A stretch of DNA of 64,000 nt from Methylophilaceae bacterium LSUCC0401 (GCA_024919035.1 CP103442.1:310001-374000); one strand, 5' to 3'. Positions 48,771 through 57,295 are shown, counted from the stretch's first letter. Made by a program: numbers and translations. The notes: generated by a model not told the origin, from the letters alone.

Positions 48771-50079
48771 GTACTTTTATAGTCAATCTAAATTTATTAT
48801 TGAGGGTGTGATATTGCAAAACGCCATTGTATTTCTTTATCCTTTGTTCAATACCAATTAAACCAATCCCCTTTTTGTGAGCAGTGTTTGGCTTTTTTAA
48901 CAACCCATCGTTTTCAATTTTGTAGGTTATAAATTTTCGGTCATGATCGAGACTGATACGAACATAGGTGGGCAGTGAATGCTTTTTGATATTGGATAGG
49001 GTCTCTTGAGTGATGCGATAAAAATCGGTCTGCATTTTTTTTGGAATACTTTTTACATTGATTTTGTAATCAATATTTTGAATGTTGACGTTGGCTAATG
49101 ATTGATTAATTAAATGTTCAAGCGCTCCCTCAAAACCAAGCTCATCAATCATGGATAAATTCATTTTTTTGATCAACTCTCGGATCGATTCATTGATATT
49201 CTGAGAAATTTTAATCACCTCAGAAAATATTTCGTTTTTTTTCTTTGTTGACTTTGTAAGCTGCCCCGTGCGTGAATGTATTTGAATCGAGGCTAAGTCT
49301 TGCGCCAGGTGATCATGCAGGTCATGTGAGATCATGATTTTTTCTTGTTCTTGAACGTCGAGTATTTTTTGATTTAACTGATTAATGGCCTTGTCATTGG
49401 CCTTTAATTTATGGATCACTTTACTTAAATGAAAACGAATGGTTTCAAACTCACTGATGGATATTTTTTCTAGCTTGATGTTGAATTGTCCTGAGCTCAC
49501 ATTAGTGAGTGCATGAATAATATTATCTATGGGTACTAATGTCTGAGTAAAGATCATGAGAATGGATAAATTAATAAAAATGACAACAAAGAAAACCACT
49601 TCTAAAAAAGCTAAAAACTCAATCCAAATGATTTGGTGGTCATAGTCTAAATTACTTTCAATGACAATAGACCCAATGTTGCTTTGGGTGTTTGAGACAT
49701 TGACAATTCTTAAGAAATTTTCAGCTTTATCATCAAATCCATAAATGCTTTTAAACCAACCTGGTGGGGAGATTTTTAAATTTAAGTTATCACTACTCTT
49801 GCTTAATACCTCACCTTTCGTATTCAGAACTTCAATTTTAAGGTGATGGAGTTTTTTTAAATTATTAAGGTCTTTGACAAATGCAAACTCGGTGAGATTA
49901 TCAAAACTTTTGCGATTACTTAAAGTGGATATGATCGCAAATTCTGCCAGATCAATCGATGAATTGATATCCTCGCGAATATTTTCTTTGGTTTGAAAGT
50001 AACTCAAGAACAGAGCAATTAAAAAACCCACTAAGATAATTAGGTTTAAGTAGATGAGTAGTTTTTTCTTTAGGCTCAT
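48757..50079 (-). CDS. NarL-family sensor histidine kinase
   Basis: A 440-residue membrane sensor kinase. Segment 1 (about 7-27) and segment 2 (about 155-178) flank a periplasmic sensor of about 125 residues with no recognised fold. A HAMP-like linker and coiled coil follow, then a HisKA_3 box SHDLHDHLAQDLASIQIH with the phospho-accepting His, and an HATPase region (ITQETLSNIKKHS, GIGLIGIEQRIKKY). This is the NarX/DegS/UhpB type, not PhoR. It starts directly after the response regulator stop. The signal is unknown. Confidence 0.9.
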   Translation of the reverse strand: MSLKKKLLIYLNLIILVGFLIALFLSYFQTKENIREDINSSIDLAEFAIISTLSNRKSFDNLTEFAFVKDLNNLKKLHHLKIEVLNTKGEVLSKSSDNLNLKISPPGWFKSIYGFDDKAENFLRIVNVSNTQSNIGSIVIESNLDYDHQIIWIEFLAFLEVVFFVVIFINLSILMIFTQTLVPIDNIIHALTNVSSGQFNIKLEKISISEFETIRFHLSKVIHKLKANDKAINQLNQKILDVQEQEKIMISHDLHDHLAQDLASIQIHSRTGQLTKSTKKKNEIFSEVIKISQNINESIRELIKKMNLSMIDELGFEGALEHLINQSLANVNIQNIDYKINVKSIPKKMQTDFYRITQETLSNIKKHSLPTYVRISLDHDRKFITYKIENDGLLKKPNTAHKKGIGLIGIEQRIKKYNGVLQYHTLNNKFRLTIKVQKKT

Positions 50080-50712
50080 CTAAATGACGATATTATTTTT
50101 GAGGGTTAATGAGAACAGTTCATAGTCTGTTTCAATATCAAGCTTAGATTTGATGATGGCTAAATTATTAGCCACCGTTTTTTTTGATATAAATAAAGTA
50201 TCCGCAACTTTCTCCATTTTGTCACCAGAGGCAATCATCTTTAAAATATCTAGTTCGCGCGAGGTTAATGAGGCTAGTTTTTTATCATAACTTTTTTTAT
50301 TTTCAATATTGGCTTTTAATTTTGGGCTTATAAAAATACGTTTATTTAAGGCAAATTCGATCGCAGCAAATAAATCTTGAGTTAATGCATTTTTTGAAAC
50401 AAATCCAAGCACACCAATGTGAATAGCTTGATCAATTAAAACTGGATTGTCATGCATGGTCATAATAATAATTTTTTGTTCAGGATTTCTTTTGAGAATT
50501 CTTTTTGAGGCTTCTAAGCCTCCATAGCCTTCCATGGTGATATCCATCAATATAATATCAATCGGCTGCTCGAGACGGCTTGTATAAAATCGATACGCTT
50601 CCTCACCGCTGGAGACATTGTCAATAACTGTATAGGAGACTTTAGTTTCAAGAAGAGTTTTGATCCCTTCACGAATAATGTCGTGATCATCCACAATTAA
50701 AAAATTTACCAT
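50080..50712 (-). CDS. NarL/FixJ-family response regulator
   Basis: A 210-residue regulator. The receiver domain shows LIVDDHDIIREGIKTLL (acidic pocket), the phosphorylation Asp in DIILMDITMEGYGG and the switch Lys in GFVSKNALTQDL. The C-terminal LuxR-type helix-turn-helix shows LTSRELDILKMIASGDKMEKVADTL followed by SKKTVANNLAIIKSKL. First gene of the pair with the kinase. A 17-base palindrome 50 bases upstream of its start is the likely self-binding site (inference). Confidence 0.93.
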   Translation of the reverse strand: MVNFLIVDDHDIIREGIKTLLETKVSYTVIDNVSSGEEAYRFYTSRLEQPIDIILMDITMEGYGGLEASKRILKRNPEQKIIIMTMHDNPVLIDQAIHIGVLGFVSKNALTQDLFAAIEFALNKRIFISPKLKANIENKKSYDKKLASLTSRELDILKMIASGDKMEKVADTLFISKKTVANNLAIIKSKLDIETDYELFSLTLKNNIVI

Positions 50713-50738
50713 AGTGTCATTCTAATAAGGATTATCAA

Positions 50739-50757
50739 AAATATGAAATACATATTT
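50739..50757. promoter_or_regulatory. AT-rich inverted repeat upstream of the response regulator gene
   Basis: AAATATG, a 5-base spacer, then CATATTT, a perfect 7-base inverted repeat between the 17-base palindrome and the response regulator start. Possible promoter or operator; no partner protein can be named. Confidence 0.3.
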
Positions 50758-50761
50758 TGCC

Positions 50762-50778
50762 TCGGGACCAAATCCCGA
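50762..50778. promoter_or_regulatory. 17-base palindromic operator between response regulator and secreted-protein genes
   Basis: TCGGGA-CCAAA-TCCCGA, a perfect 6-base inverted repeat with a 5-base spacer. Identical at 15 of 17 positions to 33754-33770. Its centre is about 72 bases before the secreted-protein ATG and about 57 bases before the divergent response regulator ATG. A -10-like CATAAT lies at 50800-50805. Confidence 0.7.
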
Positions 50779-50841
50779 TACATTGGATTTGTTATTTTGC
50801 ATAATGCTCTCACTAACATATTTTTTTAAGAGGAGAAAATT

Positions 50842-51195
50842 ATGAAAAAGTTAATCTTAGCAACATCAATTTTATTTGCAGGCGTCGCTTCTGCTGAAAA
50901 TTTTAAATGTAATGAAGTACTCGGTCAAAGTTTCTGTGAGGATGCCGATCATAAACTGGTTTACAAATTCAGCTTGAATGAGAAAGACCAGAATGTCGCG
51001 TTATTAAAATACGACACTCAAAATGAGCTCGTGGATAAAGAAAATTTAAGAAACTGTAATGTGATTAACAACAGCAACTGGTCTTGTGAATATCATGTTA
51101 AAGGACGTAAATTACACAAGTCCAACTTCTCAGCGGTGAAGAAGATTGTGATTCAAATGTCTGAAGGAACTCAGCTAGCTTCTTACATGAAGTAA
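50842..51195 (+). CDS. Small secreted protein with four cysteines, unknown function
   Basis: A 117-residue protein with a clear signal peptide (KKLILATSILFAGVASA, cleavage near residue 18). The mature part of about 99 residues has four cysteines (FKCNEVLGQSFCED, RNCNVI, WSCEYH), suited to two disulfides in the periplasm. No family is recognised. AGAGGAG precedes the ATG. It stands alone between the two-component pair and tadA, has its own strong terminator, and shares a 17-base palindrome with the SulP operon. That context suggests it is an output of the two-component system. Confidence 0.8.
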   Translation: MKKLILATSILFAGVASAENFKCNEVLGQSFCEDADHKLVYKFSLNEKDQNVALLKYDTQNELVDKENLRNCNVINNSNWSCEYHVKGRKLHKSNFSAVKKIVIQMSEGTQLASYMK

Positions 51196-51214
51196 ATCTA
51201 GAGTTTAGGAAACT

Positions 51215-51694
51215 TTAAGAGGTGCTCTCGTCTTTAGACTGAGCGCCTCTTTTTTTTATAAAAAAATTATTCAGTATATGAGCGCATTCCACGTTCATAA
51301 TCCCAGCTTCAAATGTTGTGTGATGATTTAAAGTTTTATTGTTAACCAGATGATGACTTTCATGACAGCTGTTAAATTTATGATCCATAGCTCCAAAAAA
51401 AACGTTTTGAATTCTGGCTTGAAAAATTGCTCCCAAACACATGATACAGGGCTCAAGAGTCACATAAAGGGATGTTCCAGGAAGTCGGTAGTTTTTAAAA
51501 TATTGAGATGCCTGTCTAATGGCTAAGATTTCTGCATGGGATGTTGGATCAGAGTGACTAATCACTTGGTTAAAACCTCTGCCAATAATTTCATTGTTGT
51601 AAGTAATCACCGCCCCAATTGGAATCTCGTCTTGATTAAGGGCCTTGTGAGCTTCCTTAATAGCCTCTTGCATAAAATTTATGTGTTCTGACAT
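51215..51694 (-). CDS. tadA: tRNA-specific adenosine deaminase
   Basis: A 159-residue zinc deaminase converting wobble A34 of tRNA-Arg(ACG) to inosine. Seen: the catalytic HAEILAIRQA (His-Ala-Glu) and the zinc site PCIMCLGAIFQARI (PCxxC). A typical TadA N-terminus precedes (MQEAIKEAHKALNQDEIPIGAVI). Its last codons are shared with the terminator of the opposite gene. Confidence 0.95.
   Translation of the reverse strand: MSEHINFMQEAIKEAHKALNQDEIPIGAVITYNNEIIGRGFNQVISHSDPTSHAEILAIRQASQYFKNYRLPGTSLYVTLEPCIMCLGAIFQARIQNVFFGAMDHKFNSCHESHHLVNNKTLNHHTTFEAGIMNVECAHILNNFFIKKRGAQSKDESTS
51217..51258 (+). terminator. Rho-independent terminator after the secreted-protein gene
   Basis: Stem AAGAGGTGCTC / GAGCGCCTCTT (one G-T pair) with a 13-base loop, followed by T residues. 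It overlaps the 3' end of the convergent tadA coding region. Confidence 0.88.
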
Positions 51695-51766
51695 AAGTTA
51701 ATTTTTTTGAATTAATTTGTTTTTCTATAATCACAATGATGGTTTATTTATTCTAAGGTAATTTTT

Positions 51767-52333
51767 GTGAAAAAGTATGTATTCATTTTAGCGTTCTTCG
51801 CTTCGAGCTTATTTGCTCAATCTGGATATTACAAAATTGATCCAGAGCATAGTTTTGCAAATTGGAAAATTCGCCATGTTGTTGCTAAAACTTCCGGCAC
51901 CATTCCAAACATGACAGGGGGCATGCAGATTAATTTAGAGGATATGAATCAAACCACTGTTCAGGTGGAGATGAGTCTATCTGATATTAACAGCGATCAT
52001 AAAAAACGTGATAATCACATCCAAGAAGAAAAATTTTTAAACACAGCGTTAAATCCTAAAATTCAGTTTGTGAGTCATCAAATTACAATGAGTGATAACA
52101 CTAATGGAATAGTTTCAGGAGTTTTAACCCTGGGTGGTGTGGAAAAAAAAATTGATATCCCATTTATAGTCTTAGGCTTTGGTGAAGATCCATGGGGCGG
52201 CTATAGAGTTGGCCTTGAAGGCAACATCACCCTACAGGCATCGGATTTTGGATACACCTGGGGGGTTAAGGAAAACAGTGCATTAGGTGATAAAATTGAA
52301 ATCAATTTACTTCTAGAAGGAATCAAACAATAG
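51767..52333 (+). CDS. YceI-family periplasmic protein
   Basis: A 188-residue lipocalin-like protein with a signal peptide (KKYVFILAFFASSLFA, cleavage near 17). The mature part begins SGYYKIDPEHSFANWKIRHV, the YceI signature, and ends in LEGNITLQASDFGYTWG. Family members bind isoprenoid-type lipids or quinones. GTG start at 51767 with an AAGG site upstream. The nitroreductase gene begins at the next base after its stop. Confidence 0.9.
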   Translation: MKKYVFILAFFASSLFAQSGYYKIDPEHSFANWKIRHVVAKTSGTIPNMTGGMQINLEDMNQTTVQVEMSLSDINSDHKKRDNHIQEEKFLNTALNPKIQFVSHQITMSDNTNGIVSGVLTLGGVEKKIDIPFIVLGFGEDPWGGYRVGLEGNITLQASDFGYTWGVKENSALGDKIEINLLLEGIKQ

Positions 52334-52915
52334 ATGGATAAAAAAGCGGATACAAATTTTCCAATACATGATTTACTCGCCAATCGTTGGAGTCCTCGAT
52401 CGTTTGACCCTGAGTATATTCTAGACGATCAACAAATCAATTCACTGATGGAAGCGGCACGATGGGCGCCTTCATGCAGAGGCGAGCAACCTTGGAAATT
52501 TATTTTATTTAATAAAAGTGATGCGACTATGTTTAGCCAGGCATTGAATTGTTTATCCGTTTCTAATCAAGACTGGGCAATGGATACCGCACTCCTGGTG
52601 TTAACTTGTACCAACCGTTTTTATCGTCATAATCAACAAGAAAACGGTTATGCGCATTACGATTGTGGAGCCGCTGCCGAAAATATTTGTCTACAGGCAA
52701 CATCTATGGGGCTTGCAGCACATCAGATGGGTGGTTTTAGTAAGGACAAAGCTCGAGAATTAACGCAAGTTCCAAGTAATTATGATATTCTCTCGTTTGT
52801 TGCCATTGGCAAACCTCTAAACTTAGACGAAACACGAGACGAATTAAAAGAGCGGGAGTCTGCTGAAAGAAACAGATTGCCTTTGCAAGAAATATATAGC
52901 TTTAACAAATTTTAA
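52334..52915 (+). CDS. Nitroreductase-family flavoprotein
   Basis: A 193-residue FMN-dependent NAD(P)H oxidoreductase fold. Seen: LLANRWSPRSFDPEYILDD with the FMN-binding RWSPRSF, ARWAPSCRGEQPW with the phosphate-contacting Ser/Asn-like region, and a C-terminal FVAIGKP. The substrate is unknown. Immediately downstream of yceI. Confidence 0.88.
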   Translation: MDKKADTNFPIHDLLANRWSPRSFDPEYILDDQQINSLMEAARWAPSCRGEQPWKFILFNKSDATMFSQALNCLSVSNQDWAMDTALLVLTCTNRFYRHNQQENGYAHYDCGAAAENICLQATSMGLAAHQMGGFSKDKARELTQVPSNYDILSFVAIGKPLNLDETRDELKERESAERNRLPLQEIYSFNKF

Positions 52916-52939
52916 TACATTTTATTTATAGGAAATACG

Positions 52940-53317
52940 ATGGCAAAAATACTAGAATTAACAAAAGATAACTTTAAAGAAACGATTGAGAATAATAAAT
53001 TTGTCATCGTCGATTTTTGGGCTCCTTGGTGTGAGCCTTGCAAAAATTTCACTCCAATTTTTGAAAAAGCTGCGGAAAATAATAAGGACATTGTTTTTGG
53101 GATGGTCGATGTAGAAAAATATCCGGAAATAGGAGAGTATTTTGAAGTAGAAAAAATCCCTGGTATTTTGGTCGTGCGTGAAAAGGCGGGTATACATGCT
53201 CAAGTGGGTGAAATTGGCGCCCCTGCGTTTGATGAGATCATTAAGTGGGCCCGCAATTATGATATGACGGCGGCTCGTGACTATATGGAAAAACAAGAAC
53301 GAGGCGAATTTAACTAA
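52940..53317 (+). CDS. Thioredoxin-family protein with a CEPC active site
   Basis: A 125-residue cytoplasmic thioredoxin fold: VIVDFWAPWCEPCKNFTPIFEKAA with CEPC in place of the classic CGPC, and the cis-Pro region EKIPGILVV. The C-terminus is about 15 residues longer than standard thioredoxin. Redox potential and partner are unknown. AGGAAA lies upstream of the ATG, and it overlaps the convergent nlpD-like gene by four bases. Confidence 0.88.
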   Translation: MAKILELTKDNFKETIENNKFVIVDFWAPWCEPCKNFTPIFEKAAENNKDIVFGMVDVEKYPEIGEYFEVEKIPGILVVREKAGIHAQVGEIGAPAFDEIIKWARNYDMTAARDYMEKQERGEFN

Positions 53318-54180
53318 GATTTAGATTTGAAATAATCCATAGGATTAACTGATAAACCTTTTTTGCGGATTTCAAAATGAAGCATCACTTGTTCTTTGTC
53401 AGTTTGTCCCATGGTTGAAATAATCTCTCCCGCATTAATTTGCTGACCTTCGGTAACCAATAACTCCCGGTTATGACCATAGACACTTAAGATGTCGTCA
53501 TCGTGTTTGATAATAATAAGCTTTCCATAACCCTTTAAATCTTCACCCGCATAAATGACACGTCCTTTAGCAATCGATTTAATTTCTTGACCTAAGGTGC
53601 CTTGAATTCCAATACCTTTCTTGCCCTCATCGGGATTAAAATTTTCTAACACCTCACCTTCCGTTGGCCAGACAAAGCGATTTGCCAATGACTCAGTATT
53701 TTGAGCAATAATTTCTTTTGTTTTCTTCACTGATTTTGGGTTATAAATTTCACGGGTAGCAATCGGTTCGTTAATTTGAACCGGTTTTCCTATGTCTTCT
53801 TGAGTCACCTTTTTTTTGTCTTGAGTCACAATGTCATTCTCATCATCAAGGATTTTTATTTCTACATCAGCTGAATCATTCGTTGGTGTTGAGCTTGCAT
53901 TTTGGTTTTTGTTACGCAGTAAATCAAAACGTATTTCTTCACCTTCGCTGATTTTGTATGGCTTTTTAATATTATTCACAGCAGCGACTTCTTTGTAATC
54001 AAAGCCACATTTATTACTGAGGCTAAAAATAGTATCGCCTTTTACCACTTTATAGACATCAGGACATTTTTGAATTTTATTCTGGGAATTATCCACTTGT
54101 ACCGTTTCCGGATACTTGGTTACACAGCCTGAAATAATCAAGAATGTAATCAAGATGATGCTGGTTTTAATGATACTCAT
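53314..54180 (-). CDS. nlpD: NlpD-like LysM/M23 lipoprotein
   Basis: A 288-residue outer-membrane lipoprotein with lipobox ISGC (Cys19). A LysM peptidoglycan-binding domain (about 42-86, YKVVKGDTIFSLSNKC) is followed by a linker and a C-terminal LytM domain (about 172-285, FVWPTEGEVLENF to LHFEIRKKGLSVNPMDYF). Zinc-binding positions of active M23 enzymes are replaced (GIGIQG in place of the HxxxD segment), as in NlpD, which activates the amidase AmiC without cutting itself. It overlaps surE by four bases, the usual surE-nlpD order. Confidence 0.9.
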   Translation of the reverse strand: MSIIKTSIILITFLIISGCVTKYPETVQVDNSQNKIQKCPDVYKVVKGDTIFSLSNKCGFDYKEVAAVNNIKKPYKISEGEEIRFDLLRNKNQNASSTPTNDSADVEIKILDDENDIVTQDKKKVTQEDIGKPVQINEPIATREIYNPKSVKKTKEIIAQNTESLANRFVWPTEGEVLENFNPDEGKKGIGIQGTLGQEIKSIAKGRVIYAGEDLKGYGKLIIIKHDDDILSVYGHNRELLVTEGQQINAGEIISTMGQTDKEQVMLHFEIRKKGLSVNPMDYFKSKS

Positions 54181-54911
54181 ATTAGATGTTGTTTTAATAA
54201 ATCAATTTTATTGTGATTGGTTAAGTCAGATATTATAGGGGAAATTGAAACACTTTGATTTTTGATTGCAAAAAAATCTGTCCCTTCACCCCCATCGTTT
54301 GGCTCCCCAGCAGCTCCCACCCAATACATAATTTTATTGTTCTGATTTGGATGATGAATGATGGGTTCGGCTTTATGTCTTTTCCCTAAACGAGTTATTT
54401 CAAAACTCTTTATAGCATTGTAAGAGCAATCAGGAACATTAACATTTAATAAAATTGATTGTTTTAAACTCATCACCTTTGGAATTAATTCTAAAGTGAC
54501 TTGGCAAGCGGTGAGATAATGCTGGGGATCATATTGCGACATTGAAATAGCCATCGAGGGAATCTCCAACAAATAACCTTCCATGGCAGCTGCTACAGTT
54601 CCTGAATAAATCGTATCGTCACCCATATTCGGACCGTCGTTGATGCCTGAAATGACCATATCAGGTTTAAATTTTAAAAAACCAGACAAGGCGATATGCA
54701 CACAATCAGTTGGTGTTCCATTGATGTAATAAATATTTTTTTCTGCTTCTGTAATGGTTAATGGATTTTTTAAGGTTAAAGAGCTACTTGATGCACTTTT
54801 ATTTTCTTCGGGAGCAACGATCACCACATTGCCGATTTTCGCAAGGGATTTGGCCAGTTCACGAATCCCTGGTGCTTGGTAGCCATCGTCATTGGAAAGT
54901 AAAAAATTCAT
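54177..54911 (-). CDS. surE: 5'/3'-nucleotidase SurE
   Basis: A 244-residue metal-dependent survival protein phosphatase. Seen: the N-terminal LLSNDDGYQAPGIRELA with the metal-binding Asp pair, VVIAPEENKSASSSSLTL, NGTPTDCVHIALSG, VSGINDGPNMGDDTIYSGTVAAA. It overlaps the DUF2069 gene start-to-stop by four bases and feeds into nlpD. Confidence 0.96.
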   Translation of the reverse strand: MNFLLSNDDGYQAPGIRELAKSLAKIGNVVIVAPEENKSASSSSLTLKNPLTITEAEKNIYYINGTPTDCVHIALSGFLKFKPDMVISGINDGPNMGDDTIYSGTVAAAMEGYLLEIPSMAISMSQYDPQHYLTACQVTLELIPKVMSLKQSILLNVNVPDCSYNAIKSFEITRLGKRHKAEPIIHHPNQNNKIMYWVGAAGEPNDGGEGTDFFAIKNQSVSISPIISDLTNHNKIDLLKQHLI

Positions 54912-55222
54912 TTTTTAAAAATTAATAAACTGGTTAGAAAAAAAATAAAAGTGAACAATACTTCAGTCAAGGCAAATAATTGACTGGGTAGAGGATCTGA
55001 CCAAGCCCTGACGACACCCTCAATAAAAAAGAGAATGATTATAAAATTCACCCATTCCAAGGCGTATAAATTTTTATGCAATATTTTTTTTAATGGTAGT
55101 AAGAGAATTAAAGCCTTAATAACCAACCAAGAGGGTTCCCCTGTTAAGGTAAAGAATAATTCCCATAAGAGCGTTATAAAAATAAGAAAAATATAGGCGA
55201 GCTGGTTGATGATAAAAATCAT
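54908..55222 (-). CDS. DUF2069 inner-membrane protein
   Basis: A 104-residue protein with about four membrane segments. The pattern LPLKKILHKNLYALEWVNFIIILFFIEGV followed by WSDPL matches the DUF2069 family commonly next to wrbA in proteobacteria. Function unknown. Overlaps wrbA and surE by four bases each. Confidence 0.75.
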   Translation of the reverse strand: MIFIINQLAYIFLIFITLLWELFFTLTGEPSWLVIKALILLLPLKKILHKNLYALEWVNFIIILFFIEGVVRAWSDPLPSQLFALTEVLFTFIFFLTSLLIFKK

Positions 55223-55779
55223 GATTGCATTTTTAGAGTTAATTCCGCAAGTCGTTTACCTTGGGCATATGCAATTTTTTCTTCATCCTGAGACAATGTC
55301 TCAGCTCCGGTATGGCTTGACCCATAGGGGGTCCCCCCTGTTTTTGTTAAATTAAGTTCTTTAACAGAATAGGGAATGCCCATGATAATCATTCCAAGGT
55401 GTTGCAATGGAATTTGCATAGAAATTAATGTAGTTTCATTCCCGCCATGAAGAGAGTGCGAAGAGGTGAATACGGTACCTATTTTATTTTCCAGGCTGCC
55501 TTTTAGCCATAAAGGAGTCAGTTGATCAATAAAGCTTTTCATGGTTCCAGACATGTTGCCAAAATGCGTGGGACTACCTAAAGCTAGTCCATGACAACTT
55601 TCGATTTCTGAGAGTTCTACTTCGGGAGCAAAAATTGATTGTTTGGAATTTATGGTATGAGGCACTGTCCTCAATACAGCCTCAGTACCATTGACTGAAT
55701 TAATTCCTCGCGAAATTTGCTGTGCTAACCGATGAATGGCACCATCTTGCGAATAATAGAGGACTAAAATATTGAGCAT
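55219..55779 (-). CDS. wrbA: WrbA-like NAD(P)H:quinone oxidoreductase
   Basis: A 186-residue flavodoxin-fold FMN protein. Seen: the phosphate-binding LVLYYSQDGAIHRLAQQI, GLALGSPTHFGNMSGTMKSFIDQL, and SSHSLHGGNETTLISM. WrbA reduces quinones with two electrons. It is four bases after purB and followed by the DUF2069-surE-nlpD run. Confidence 0.9.
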   Translation of the reverse strand: MLNILVLYYSQDGAIHRLAQQISRGINSVNGTEAVLRTVPHTINSKQSIFAPEVELSEIESCHGLALGSPTHFGNMSGTMKSFIDQLTPLWLKGSLENKIGTVFTSSHSLHGGNETTLISMQIPLQHLGMIIMGIPYSVKELNLTKTGGTPYGSSHTGAETLSQDEEKIAYAQGKRLAELTLKMQS

Positions 55780-55783
55780 AAGG

Positions 55784-57151
55784 TTAAGATTTTTTGGCTA
55801 AGCGGTTTGCCAGGCCAATGTAAGTTTCTGGTCTTAGTTGGAGCAGAGTTTTTTTAGCATGAGCTGGAATTTTTAATTCATTGATAAATACCTTTAATGT
55901 TTCTTGGCTAATATCTTTACTGCCTCGCGTTAGCGCTTTCAACTTTTCATAGGGCTCAGGAATTCCATAACGTCGCATGACCGTTTGAATGGGTTCAGCT
56001 AAAACTTCCCAAGAATTATTTAAATCGCTGGCAATGACAGCATGATTGATTTCAAGTTTATTTAAACCTTTGATACATGAATTGACTGCCAGGGTATGGT
56101 ATCCAAAACCACTACCAATATTTCTTAATACGGTAGAGTCGCTCAGGTCTCTTTGCCACCTTGAAATAGGTAATTTTTCACTTAAATGATTTAAAAGGGC
56201 ATTGCTTAATCCCAAATTTCCCTCTGAATTTTCAAAATCTATCGGATTGACTTTATGCGGCATGGTTGATGAACCCACTTCATTTTTCTTAAGCTTTTGT
56301 TTGAAGTACCCCATGGAAATGTAACCCCATAAATCACGATTAAAATCAATCAGAATGACATTAACACGAGCTATGGTATTAAACAGCTCAGCAAGAAAGT
56401 CATGCGGTTCAATTTGTGTTGTCATAGGATTGTATTCAAGGCCTATGGAGTTAATAAAATCTTTGGTATGTTGTTGCCAATTTATTTCCGGATAGGCAAC
56501 TTGATGGGCATTAAAGTTTCCCACAGCACCATTCATTTTTCCTAAAAATTTTTGCTTTTTTAATTGTGAAATTTGTCTTTTTAAACGCGCAGCCACATTT
56601 GCAAATTCTTTTCCCATTGTCGTCGGACTTGCAGATTGCCCATGGGTTCGAGCGAGCATGGCAACATCAGCATACTTTTTTGCTTGAGTGTAAATATTCT
56701 CAACCAGCGCTTCAAGCTTTGTAAGGATGACATCCTGGGTCGATCTTTTCACCATGAGGGCATAAGATAAATTGTTAACATCCTCTGAGGTGCAAGCAAA
56801 ATGAAAAAACTCTAAATAGGGTTTTAAATCTTTATTTTTTTTAAATGTTTCTTTCAGCCAATATTCAATGGCTTTTACGTCATGATTGGTTGTTTGTTCA
56901 ATTTTTTTAACTTCGGCGGCTTGTTTTTCTGAAAAAGACTCAGCCACCATCTTTAATGCTTTTATGGTTGTTTTGCTAAAACCTGGCACCTCTTTGATTT
57001 TTTTATTTTCACTCAAGCTGATAAACCAGAGTATTTCTATTGTAATTCTGTGCTTGATCAAGCCAAACTCACTCAGGTAGGGTCTTAACTCATTCAATTG
57101 AGCATCATAACGTCCATCTAAGGGAGAAATGCTGGATAACATTGAGGCCAT
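55784..57151 (-). CDS. purB: Adenylosuccinate lyase
   Basis: A 455-residue fumarase/aspartase-superfamily lyase acting twice in purine synthesis. Seen: LSPLDGRY-type start (SISPLDGRYDAQLNELRP), TSEDVNNLSYALM, the catalytic His region ARTHGQSASPTTMGKEF and the signature GSSTMPHKVNPIDFENSEGN. First gene of purB-wrbA-DUF2069-surE-nlpD, divergent from acnB. Confidence 0.97.
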   Translation of the reverse strand: MASMLSSISPLDGRYDAQLNELRPYLSEFGLIKHRITIEILWFISLSENKKIKEVPGFSKTTIKALKMVAESFSEKQAAEVKKIEQTTNHDVKAIEYWLKETFKKNKDLKPYLEFFHFACTSEDVNNLSYALMVKRSTQDVILTKLEALVENIYTQAKKYADVAMLARTHGQSASPTTMGKEFANVAARLKRQISQLKKQKFLGKMNGAVGNFNAHQVAYPEINWQQHTKDFINSIGLEYNPMTTQIEPHDFLAELFNTIARVNVILIDFNRDLWGYISMGYFKQKLKKNEVGSSTMPHKVNPIDFENSEGNLGLSNALLNHLSEKLPISRWQRDLSDSTVLRNIGSGFGYHTLAVNSCIKGLNKLEINHAVIASDLNNSWEVLAEPIQTVMRRYGIPEPYEKLKALTRGSKDISQETLKVFINELKIPAHAKKTLLQLRPETYIGLANRLAKKS

Positions 57152-57234
57152 GGTTATTTTTCTTTCAACAATAAAATATTCAAATAATATTTTACATCAG
57201 TTACCCCTGCATGAAAGCAACCCTGTAAAAGTTT

Positions 57235-57263
57235 TTGGGAATTTATTTTTTTTGCTCTAAAAT
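57235..57263 (+). promoter_or_regulatory. Candidate sigma-70 promoter of acnB
   Basis: TTGGGA (57235-57240) and TAAAAT (57258-57263) are separated by 17 bases in the 144-base gap between purB and acnB. The leader would be about 25 bases. Confidence 0.5.
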
Positions 57264-57295
57264 AAACCTTAAATATTAATTAATTTTTCAAAGAA

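Noticed and set aside
48757-50712. The two-component genes as PhoB-PhoR, given nearby Pho boxes
   Set aside because: The kinase has a HisKA_3 NarX-type core and the regulator a LuxR helix-turn-helix. PhoB has an OmpR-type winged helix.
52958-53296. A 112-residue frame on the minus strand opposite the thioredoxin-like gene
   Set aside because: It lies wholly within a gene with clear motifs, has no ribosome site and no recognisable domain.
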